Shown one piece after another: positions 14,019 through 26,000 of a stretch of DNA of 64,000 nucleotides. The DNA comes from Mya arenaria. Taxonomy: Eukaryota > Mollusca > Bivalvia > Myida > Myidae. How positions within the stretch are numbered: position 1 is the first letter of the stretch; each line of letters begins with the position of its first letter. The notes under the pieces were generated by a model, which saw nothing but the letters and a program-made list of their open reading frames with translations, was not told where the DNA came from and ran no database searches. The position numbers and the translations under genes are program-made. Location of the stretch: NCBI RefSeq assembly GCF_026914265.1, contig NC_069131.1, positions 11,114,001-11,178,000 of the forward strand, read 5' to 3'.

Positions 14019-17000
14019 TTATATCCATATGGCCAGTTTGCAGCTGGTGCTTAGTCTCATGAGCCTTTGCTCAAGCTCATGGTAAACCTGCTTCCTCGGC
14101 CGCTGCATTCCACCTTTGGCGTGCTTGAATATCTTGGCCTCATTAGCAACCTGCTCTTTCTGGACAATATCTATCAGAGTGTATACATTAGGGTGGCAGT
14201 GGCGCAGTTGGTTATTAATGTTATGGTTTATTCCTTAAACCAAGACACTGGCACAGATACCAGGTCTCGGGTCAGGTTCTCAACAGTGGCTAATCAGCAT
14301 TCGCTCAACACCACCGTCCTTTGCAACAAGGAATTGCCGCCCGGCTTGTGTCTCTGTCCACTTCCCTTCAAAGGTGACATCCGCTCTAGTCTCTGGCAGC
14401 ACTGGTCTAGTCTTCGACCGCTGTCTGTATAGACTCGATTTGGCTTCGTAGAATGTAGGAAGTGTTTTTACCAGGAATGTCTTAATTGCATTAATAAGGA
14501 CTCATCAGTATTGTTTCCAGAATAATTTGTAATCAGTTCTAATAATTATTTTTGACCATTTTATATTTTGTCTATACACAATTAAAGAAATTATTTTGTT
14601 TTTATTAAGGATGCAAACGAATATTCGAATATTTGATTTAATATTCGATCAAACGTTTGATATTCGAATATTCGAAAAAAAAAGTTGAATAAACAGATTA
14701 AAAAAAAACTTTTGTCTTCAACTCTGTTGTTATGCTTAAAGTTTGTTTATCTTGTTTTTACAACGATTGGCCCATAATGCCAGAGGTGTGAATGTGATGA
14801 CAATACACTACACACGTGCCATCTACATTTAGGGACATAGCGTCGGGTATAATAAAAAAAAGTCCCTGTAATTTTACAACTAGCAATTAGACAAGTGACA
14901 CCAAAAATTAAATTATTTTTGGTAAAATTAAATCCCTTTGCCAATTAAGGATTTAAGGATCGGCCTTCACACTTATGTGATGGCTTGGTTGCAAATTAAG
15001 CTGTGCAAAATTGCTAAAATCGCTGCGATACTTCTGTATGACATGTGCTTCAATAATTTAGTTGCATGTATGTGCTTTTAACTGTTTCCCATGTTTCGAT
15101 GCACTGTTCGTGCTTTGAAATGTAACTGTATAGTATAGCGATTTAGGATATATTTCCTCTATTGACAGAAGAATCAAATTCACAAATGTTTTCGTTTGAT
15201 TACTTTACTAGTTCCCAAGTTGGTTTGGTGTTTTCATTTATATGTATATTTAGTAGAGGTCAATCCCAGAACGAGGCTGCAAGTTCTACTAAAAGACCCT
15301 CCATAATGCATAACGCCCTTTGTTCAGGAATCCATCTAACTTCACATTGTTTACAACAATGAAGGCAGCGGAATTGAAATTATTCTATTTTGTTTTTTGT
15401 TTTTTCATAATGTATTGCTTTTTTTTCTTTGTAAAAAAGGGAATTTCAGAGGCTCACTTGGGGGAAATCAGGGTCCACCGCGCGTACTGGCTACAACAAA
15501 GTAGGGTTAAAATGCCTTAGCTATTACTTAATAATAATGATATAGTTTACTACAACTTCTAAAATATGTATTTTGGTAATCGAATATTCGAATATTCGAT
15601 CGAAAGACTTTATACTTACATTCTACAATAAGTATGCATTCTAAACCGAGTGAAACAAGATATCGGTAATAAAATACAATGAAATTCTGCAAGTATACGG
15701 CAAGTACAAGATTTTTTGTGTTTTTGTGTGTAGTTCATTTTTTGGTTGAACAGTATAGAAAATACAGGTAAGTTTGAGGTGCGAAGAGGTAACTGGGGAT
15801 AATTTGTAAGTGTGAAATTTAGCGGTTGGGAAAGTGGGAACAAACCGAGTTTACGGAAGGGTGCTGCACCTGCCCACTTAAAGTAGCACCTTTATGCCTT
15901 CATGGAGACCAGGGGCAGTATTCATTAAACATCTTAAAGCTGCACTCTCACAGATATACCATTTTTACAACTTTTTTATTTTTTGTCTTGGAAAGAGCAA
16001 ATTTTTGGGTAAACATCTTCAAACCAATGATATAAGATTGCTGACAACAAATCATAATATTGTTTTTCATATAACCATTAAAAAATTAATGTTTTATGGC
16101 TTAAACCGTTACTAAAAGTTAAAAAAAATGCTAAAACATCAATTTTCGAACTTAAATATACAAATCTGCGATCTAATTTTTTGTAAGCAGTCTTATATAA
16201 CTGGTTTCCAAGTCATGTCCTAACTAAAGTCATTTTCCTAAGTATTTCTCTTAGCTTATTTTACGATAAATGAATATCTGAAATACGTTATTTTCAATAA
16301 TATTGTCGAAAATATGGTTTTATATTAAAAACACTTATTTTTTTAAATTTTGTTTAAAAATTCTAGGAAATTGACTTAAATTGAGAAATGACTTAAGGTG
16401 TTTTATGAATGCCTGCCCAGCTTGTGCATCTTATGGGTCATAGAATGAATGCCTGCCCAGCTTGTGCATCTTATGGGTCATAGAATGAATGCCTGCCCAG
16501 CTTGTGCATCTTATGGGTCATAGAATGAATGCCTGCCCAGCTTGTGCATCTTATGGGTCATAGAATGAATGCCTGCCCAGCTTGTGCATCTTATGGGTCA
16601 TAGAATGAATGCCTGCCCAGCTTGTGCATCTTATGGGTCATAGAATGAATGCCTGCCCAGCTTGTGCATCTTATGGGTCATAGAATGAATGCCTGCCCAG
16701 CTTGTGCATCTTATGGGTCATAGAATGAATGCCTGCCCAGCTTGTGCATCTTATGGGTCATAGAATGAATGCCTGCCCAGCTTGTGCATCTTATGGGTCA
16801 TAGAATGAATGCCTAAGATAATCAACTATTTCTGTAGTTGGTCTTAAAGCTTTTCATATGATGATAAATACATACAAACTAAATATATTTCACAGTTTAA
16901 ACCAAAAACTACTGTAATTATATCACTCTCCTTGAATTACATAATATTTCAATATTTTATAGGCCGATTTTAGTGTGCCCTTTTCTGCAGCACCCTGCCC

Positions 17001-20000
17001 TTTTTAAAATCTGACTAAAACTATATTTTTATGAGGTATCTCAAAATAGACACCTTATAGCGACTAGGTAGAGAGAACCCCTGCAGAGCGAGGTTTCATG
17101 GGTTTGATCCCATCCAGATGCACCAAGCATATTTGTGCAGGTTTTCACTGCAATAAAGATAATTAATAAGTATGGTACAATCTACCACATGTTGTTTGCA
17201 CACATGTGACTGTGTCTTACCATTCTCGTAGAGCAAGTTGCCCAGAACTAGCCCTAGAAATGATTCCTCATCTGTATTCTTAGACTGTGGAATGTATTCC
17301 CTGGAAAAAAGAATGAATTAATAGTGCTATTAAGTTCATATACTGAATGTTAAAAATATTGGAAATAAATTTAGATTTGGTAAATAATATATACACAAAA
17401 ACTATTACAATTCATGACTTTGAATATGTGACTTTGATGTCTTCTTATTATTCAATATCAATTTTAAAATATTTTTATATTTTGGCCCAGTTAATAATCC
17501 ATATAAACCATCAGTGTACTGATAAAATATTATAATGAAGGAGGTCATTCCCAAGATCAAATGACATAACAAAGAGATCTGCCCAGCGTTTTGGATTATG
17601 TACTAATCAATGACATTTGAAATGAGTTTTCCGAATTAAATAGAATGAAGAATTCTTTGTTGTAATGAGATATCAATAATACTGTACTTACACTTGCTGA
17701 AGCCAAGCTTTGATATTTTAATTATGGCTAGTTATGCTCCCTTAAACTGTTGAAATATTAGCTACAACATTCTTATGAACTCAACTGTACATCTATTGCC
17801 TGATCGCTATAAAATTATCATGGAAACCATAGTGACTGCAAATATATCAACAGAACATCCTTCACCAAATAACTGTCACAGTTGCCATGAAAACCACTGC
17901 AATAGAAAATAAACCAACCGGACAAATATCACAAGGTGGATATCAAGGTTACATACAAGTTTTATGGGAAAGCAGCATGACTTAATACAACATGCATCAT
18001 ATCTGTCGATGAAGCAATGATCAAATGTCACGGTCACCATTCAAGAATCGTTGGTGCTCCTAACAAGCCCACAAAAAGGATTTAAAATTTTCGTGTGTCA
18101 TGGGGTATCTCAGGAATTACCAGGTGTACATAAGTCCAAAGATAGAAGTAGGTTTGACTCAAACAGTTGTAGAGAACTGAAGAGAAAACATCACAGGACG
18201 AAATCATGTTGTATTTGCGGACAAGTTTAAAACATCAGTTCCCCTGGCGCTTGGAAAAAATCTACCCATTCGTGTCACGCATTGAACACCGGAAAGAAAT
18301 ATTCGTCAATCGCAAAATCAGTCAACGAAAAGAGATGGCAAAGATTGGATGTTCAGCAGAGGGAAACACATGGCATGAGCTACCTCGGAAGGGAAGAGGA
18401 TGCAAGAGGGCGGGAAAACATATGATAGGTTGTGTAAAAAGGGGCAACGGGGCGGGGTCAAATAAGGGCAGGGAGGGCCGCCCTTCCAATCGGCATTAGC
18501 TAAAACACTACTTATATCCACTGCATGAGAATAATCTAAACATGTGTTCAACTCGATTACATGTTTCAATCCTATAATAAATAGCCAACAGAACAAAGTT
18601 TTGTGGGAAAAGGTAAATATAAAAAGAAAGTGGGCAAAAGCATGCATCAAATTCCTCAAGTTGTTTTTAAAAAAAATAACATGGGTGTTTTAGACAGTCA
18701 TGACCATCTCAACATTTACAGTGTACAAAGCGCTCGTTTGTGGACCCATTTGTGTGGTTTGCCTTGGACATTGCCAAAACTCAAACGAAATACACATGTA
18801 GTTATTCTATTTAACGGAATGTTTTATTTCATATCGTGGCATTACCTCTAAAAAAGGCCGAATGGAGGTCAAGTCCAACAAGACTATGGCTCCAGAAACA
18901 CAGAGAAACGTAAAACAACAACTCAAGTATGTAAAACATTTTCAATATTAAATGTATGTTTTTCATATTATTGCATTTTGAAATGACCCTTATATCGAAA
19001 CAATGAACAGCCTCTTAAGTTCATGAAAATGCATACATTAAATTATTTCTACTGTATAATGGCACATCTTGAATTTCAGAGTCTAGTACAAGAAAGCACC
19101 TTTCAGATCTATCGGGTATTAAAATTAATCTCAATATAGTATTGATGAAATAATTATAACAAAATGTTGTTCAGGTTTCAACTTTTTGTTCCTGAAGGGA
19201 CGAATAATGTTTGTTTTAATGTTTTTATAGAATCAAACATTTCATGCTTAATATGAGGACATATTTTACAAAAGTACGTACACATATACAATGCAATTGT
19301 CGCTAACAACGTGCCTTTATAACAAATATTCATCAATATATGATTTCTTTTTACAGACCGATGATATTGCATTGCACCAGAAACTCCACTAGACACCGCA
19401 AAAAAATGTATAATATAATGAAAACTACAGGGACAAGCTCATTAGTTGAACATTAAAAAATAAGCCCTGTTTAGGGGTACAAGTCAAGGACCCAAACAAC
19501 AATGAACTAGAGACACAAACATATGTACCTTCTTTAATCGTAAGTTTCACTTTTTGTTTTATTACTGAATTTTACATGGATTTACATGTGCCTGAAAAAC
19601 TGAGATTATGTGATGTATGCATTAAAATTAAGCGTGGTTTAGTCAGACATGGCATTCCAGAGAGTGTATATGTGGATTTCTTCAATTTACTCAGATTCAA
19701 GCACACACACGCATAAATTGATTGAAATAAAACAACATTTTGCAACGTTGCCTTACAAACATCTTCTGAAGCATTGTACTTTTTAAATATTTTGGAAAAC
19801 CTTTTTCTACTTCTGTAGTACAAAATTGCTGTTTTAGAAATATCAAATAGTATCCGTAGCGTATTTATGAGGAAAACAACAGACATAAATATCGAGTTAC
19901 TACAAAAGTTAAAACTGCCATAGTGTATCTATGCACGCACACGTGGTATAATTCCAAGATTGATTATAACATTAAACGTCTCCGGGAGTTTTGAAATACA

Positions 20001-23000
20001 TATTCATGAAATGTTTGTACTAGAACTATCAGTCGTCTCCGGGAGTTTTGAAATACATATTCATGAAATGTTTGTACTAGAACTACCAGTCGTCTCCGGG
20101 AGTTTTGAAATACATATTCATGAAATGTTTGTACTAGAACTATCAGTCGTCTCCGGGAGTTTTGAAATACATATTCATGAAATGTTTGTACTAGAACTAC
20201 CAGTCGTCTCCGGGAGTTTTGAAATACATATTCATGAAATGTTTGTACTAGAACTATCAGTCGTCTCCGGGAGTTTTGAAATACATATTCATGAAATGTT
20301 TGTACTAGAACTACCAGTCGTCTCCGGGAGTTTTGAAATACATATTCATGAAATGTTTGTACTAGAACTATCAGTCGTCTCCGGGAGTTTTGAAATACAT
20401 ATTCATGAAATGTTTGTACTAGAACTATCAGTGTGTATTAATGCATAATATTATCCTTTATGTACTTAACAGATTGTTAAAAGAAGCAATTCCTATCTAC
20501 AAAACTCGCCTATAGTAGTTTTATAAACATTAAAAAGTAGCCAATACGGAAGATGAAAATTACCACAATCTACATATCACAGGATTACCATTGCGCTGTT
20601 TTGCATGTGCGTTTACCTACTGATGCTGGTCTTCAATTAAATTACTTCAACACACGTCTACGGTCATTGCTATCTTTGTTCAATATTCATCATATCCGTA
20701 GTGTATTAATGAGAGTTTTTTATTTCTCCGAAGTCAACCAGAGTGTAGTTATGCCGATATGTCATATTTATTTATAAGTGAATATTTTAATTGCCGTTAC
20801 ATAATAAAACCAATAAAATGCATTTTATTGTATTAATATGTCTATAAAAGGGTTTAAGCAAAAGGAAAAATGTAAATTTTCACTAGAACATTACCTAATT
20901 AGGGATAATGTATATGTCACTAATTCGTGAAATGCAAACTTGATTAATAAGGGTGTTATATTATATAATTTTATGTACTATATAATGTTTGTAATTAATT
21001 TCTTTAATTGTGTTAGAAATTTGTACTGTTTCTAAATTGATAAACATTTTACCTAATTGCTAACTCACTTTAATCGGGAAATTTAAGTCTCTGCTTTTAG
21101 CAAAACATGTACAGGATTATAAAAATAAGCGGTATTCCCAAGCTGTACGATAGCGGTAATCAGAAGCCAAAAATTTGAGTACGGTTTACACTGCTACGGT
21201 AGTTCGCCGGTGTGTGATAGAGGTAATGGAGACACCCAAATTTAGGGTCTACATTAGGCGGCTATGGTAGCGGAAAGGATATGGTCCATATATATAATAT
21301 ATATATATGTAATAATGAAATTTGGATATCATACCATCCAATATGTTGCCTGCACTGTGGCAGGAAAATTTGGCCACCAGCTATTAACATTTAAGATAAT
21401 TGTTACACTGGAGACAGTTCACCTTATATCTGTTGTTTTACTAAACCATATATATGTATGTGTTATAACTATTCTTTATATCGTACCATCCGATATGTTG
21501 CCTGCACTGTGGACATCCCAGAATGATCCAGTTAAAACCAGGCCACCATGTGTCCCCTCCCGTCTCCTAGTAAATAGAAAAACAACAGCTACAATGTTAA
21601 ACAAATAAAGAAATGAACGCTCAGATTATACACTGTTGTAATGTTTTTGATCATATGATAAGAGATGCAAACAATACAGAATAAATATGCAAATGTTTTA
21701 TGAATAATAGATTACAACTGCACATATTTTTTGTGTAAATGATGTTTCATTACTTCAAGAATAAGTGAGATTTTGCAAATTAAAGGACCTTTGATTGAAA
21801 GGAACTTTCGTTGTGGACAATCTCAGAATTATACTTATACAAAAACAACTCTCATTTCAACATCAGCACATTAAAAGCTTGTCTTTATTGCAGTATGATA
21901 AATGGTGTATACTAAGAAATGTTCTAGCCAGAGGCATGGCAATTGTTATGCATTTGTCCTATGTCATTGCAAAGATATGTACCAGGTTTCATCTTCAATA
22001 ATTTTCAAACATGGCCAAATAATTATTTTTAGCATGATATTGCTGCAGACAATGCTCAGGCAAGGACAACACCTGCATGATATTGCTGCAGACAACAACC
22101 ACGCCATGACAACACCTGCATGGTATTGCTGCAGACAAAGCTCAGGCTAGGACAACACCTGCATGATATTGTTGCAGACAACAACCAGGCCATGACAACA
22201 CCTGCATTATATTGCTAACAACCAGGCCATGACAACACCCGCATGATACAGCTGCAGACAACGATAAGGCCATGACAACACCTGCATTATATTGCTGCAG
22301 ACAACACCCAGGCTATGACAACACCTGCATGATATTGCTGCAGACAACGATAAGGCCATGACAACACCTGCATTATATTACTGCAGACAACACCCAGGCT
22401 ATGACAACACCTGCATGATACAGCTACAGACAACGATAAGGCAATGACAACACCTGCATTATATTGCTGCAGACAACAACCAGGCTATGACAACACCTGA
22501 TTGATATTGCTACAGACAACAACCAGGCTATGACAACACCTGCATGATATTGCTACAGACAACAACAAGGCTATGACAACACCTGCATGATATTGCTACA
22601 GACAACAACCAGGCTATGACAACACCTGCATGATATTGCTGCAGACAACAACCAGGCAATGACAACACCTGCATTATATTGCTGCAGACAACACCCAGGC
22701 TATGACACCTGATTGATATTGCTACAGACAACAACCAGGCTATGACAACACCTGCATGATATTGCTGCAGACAACAACAAGCCTATGGGAGCACCTGCAT
22801 GATATTGCTGCAGACAACAACCAGGGAATGACAACACCTGCATGATATTGCTGCAGACAACAACTAGGGTCTGACAACACCTGCATGATATTGCTGCAGA
22901 CAACACCTACGCTCTGACAACACCTGCAAGATACTGCTGCAGACAACACCTGCATGATATCATTGCCAACAATACACAAGCCATGAAAACACCTGGATGA

Positions 23001-26000
23001 TATTGCTGCAAACAACAACCAGGCTATGACAACACCTGCGTGATATCGCTGCAGACAACAACCAGGCTCTGACAATACCTGCATTATTTTGCTGCAGACA
23101 GCACCAAGACAATGTAAATATCTGGATCATGAAAATCAAATTTATAATTCTATTTTAAAAGTTACATTTAAAACAAAAAGATGATTTTCACCATTGCTGT
23201 GAATGTATACCTGACTTGCTCTGAACACATTTGCTTGAGTAGCAGTTATGACTTCATAGAACACATCTGAAAGAAAAAAACATCACATATATTATACTAA
23301 AAAGTGTTTTTTTCTTCAAATTGGTTTTGAAAAGTATTGCAAGTGGAGCAATGAGAACCAAGGTTGATTCAAAGGCCAAAGACGTCAGAAAACATTTAAA
23401 TTTATAAACATTTCAGTGGTGCATTATGTAATCTTCAATAGCTCAGTTTATATAGCTAAATGTGTTACTTATCACAGGGGACATTTCATTATAGGTTTGG
23501 CCCTTACTATACCCTTAAATGTTTGTCAATTTGTGAGATGAATACTCCTGTAACCCTAACCCTAACCCTAACCCTAATACTCCTGTAACAGTCAAACTTC
23601 TCCCTATTTGGAGCTGAGGCCAGGAGAAGATTTGTTGCTAGTTTCTGTAAAACTCCCCCCTTCTGTACACAATCTGAGAGATGAACATAATGACCAACTT
23701 TGTGGGTTTTTGAAGAGCTGTACCAGGACCTCTTCTTTATGCCCTAGGGTCTCGTTTCTCTGTCTGAGCGCCACTGAGCTTGGGACATTCTTCAGGTTGG
23801 ATAACTCCACAATCTCCCGCCCACATTTCCGGCAGAGGAAGTATTCTGCAATGGTAAGCGGTTCATCTGTTGCATTCATGTCATGAACAGGTTATATTAG
23901 CTATGATAATGAAGTTGGTCAGAAGACATACATTTTAAGGCCAAAATGTAAATGACAATCTAGCTTTATAGTTTATGATGTGGGATCCCCTATAAAGGTC
24001 ATTAAAACAGTGTCAAAGAAAACATCTACTGTAACAGTAAAATGCATACATGTAGTCTTGCAGTGAGTTTCTTGGTGCAATTTGCTGCGGTTTTTTTTTA
24101 GACAGTTTGGCCTAGCAAAAAGAGTCCACTGTTCCCAAAAAAACATAATATTTTTCTCCAAATATGCTACACACAGTGAAGGAATAAAAATGTATTTCTT
24201 GACAAAAAAACCAGATCTTTTGAATACCAGCTCTAACACAGAATAGATTTGTGTATATGTAAACATTTCAATCACTCTTAAACTCTTCAGCTTTTTGTTA
24301 CTTTAATGGTGTCTACACATATTCCTTATGTTCAAATATGTCTCTAGGTTGACCTGACCTTAAGCTTTTCTTGGATTAATGTTGTTTTGGCATTTGCTAC
24401 TATTTCCTTCCTAATATCCAGGTCTGGTATAATATAATATCCAGGTCTGGTATAATTCAAATCTCATGATTTTCAGTATTTGGTAATTTTCTATCTTCAT
24501 AAAATCATAAGTGAATGATCAGCATTTTCAGTAATTTTAACTCCATGTTAATACTCAGAAATTGTTATTCCATTGATTTTTTTCATTATGAATCACCAGA
24601 ATGTTTTAGGGTCACCTTTTATATAATCCACTATATTGTTTTCATTTTTTAATACATCTTAACTTTCTGATGTGAAATCCCCTTTGTTGCCTAACTTCTT
24701 TGTATTTGCTGGAGTTTTTACAGCGTTAGTTTTTTATCCATTTTCTTCTTTTATCCCTAATTGCATCTTTAGGATCTTGATCACAAGAGTAGATTTTGCA
24801 TGCTGTATTGTGTATTTGTATCAAGTTGAAAGTGTACAGCAAAAACACCCTAGAACGCCTCAACTCTCATTGAATCCAGTTCTGTCTAAAAAGAAAATTT
24901 CATTTTTATTTTTAAATTTGTAATTACCTCTATTGTAGCATAACCTTTCTGATGTTTTGTTTTCTTGGATTTTCATTATAACCCTTGTAAGGCTTAAATG
25001 TGTTTGTTTTAACAGACAAATGTCCATGGTGTTCTCATCCCATAACTACACTTTTTCCAAGATATTTAACATAAGGCCAAAAAAATACCTGTGTTTCAGG
25101 TATGCCGATTTTTAAAAAATAAATATCCAAGCATTTCATAATTCACAAAAAGTCAGTAAAAATAAGTAATGTTATTGCTTGCTTATAAGACGGGGAAATG
25201 GGTCCTGATTTTAACAGCAGGGGGCCAGTCTTATTAAAAAGTCACATGAATCAAGTCAGAATCAGTAGTATGCGACTGACCGATTGATTGTCTGCTGATG
25301 ACACCCCAATAAAAGTGACAATTCACAACCATCAGATTAAGGCGACAGTCTGCTTTGTTTCGCTAGGATGAACACTCGATATTTCTAATTGGCAAACACT
25401 TGTTATCAGTTCAAACACATGGTTGATCACAGGAGACACATTTTGCTGCCTTTATAATGAAAATATTATGGATATTGTTCGCCATGTTATTTTTTCCATG
25501 TCAGAAATAAAACATAACTTTATCTTACAATTAGGCTTTCCGTATATCATGCAGCGACTGGCAGGTTTCAATACACATTCCATTAATCATTCCATTAATT
25601 TATCCGCTATTACCAATGGTTATTCATTTCACCTATCTAATATAAGTCCCATCAACTGCAATCCAAACAAAGACCTGCGAAAATTTTGACTTATTAACAC
25701 ATGTATTGGAATGTGTCCGCTGCAGATCAAACAGTACAATTTGTAACGTCCCTGCATGAGTGGTGTAGAGATCAAAGGCCCGTTGAAATGGTTTGCATTT
25801 TAATTGGTCAGTCGAATAACATAAAATTCCATTTTACCAACTTTTTTTTGCCTAATTATCTTATTTCTAGCTGAATTTAGCCTCAGAGTGATTAATTTCA
25901 TCAATATCTGGTCATCGGAGGCGGCGGAGCTAGCTGGGTCGTTGCCCAAATAATCTAGCAGCCCAAACAATTTTGGCAAAAGTTGTTCTTTTATTTTTTC

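Noticed and set aside
14067..14432. 121-residue plus-strand frame
   Set aside because: Antisense shadow of the last CULT exon, running into a SINE-like segment.
16411..16814. CRISPR-like regular array
   Set aside because: Units are directly adjacent with no unique spacers, in a eukaryotic intron; it is a minisatellite.
13460..17115. tRNA genes suggested by B-box-like GGTTTGATCCC at 13470 and 17100
   Set aside because: No full cloverleaf or acceptor stem could be built; decayed SINE heads are more likely.
17815..17840. Minus-strand TGGTTTCCA as the missing WFPG motif of the CULT gene
   Set aside because: A stop follows at once; the true exon with WWPGFNW lies at 21487-21566 with matching phases.
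19960..20448. 162-codon frame over the 57-bp array as a secreted or repeat protein
   Set aside because: No ATG before the repeat, located inside a CULT intron, and openness follows from the 57-bp period.
23608..23886. 92-residue plus-strand frame
   Set aside because: Antisense of the CULT exon that encodes FLCRKCG; the minus strand has the domain and splice sites.
25841..25990. Minus-strand frame with LLDYLGNDPASSAASDDQIL, as a possible CULT exon
   Set aside because: The phases of exon 1 (27136) and exon 2 (23845) join directly and the peptide fits no part of the CULT protein; no clear splice borders.
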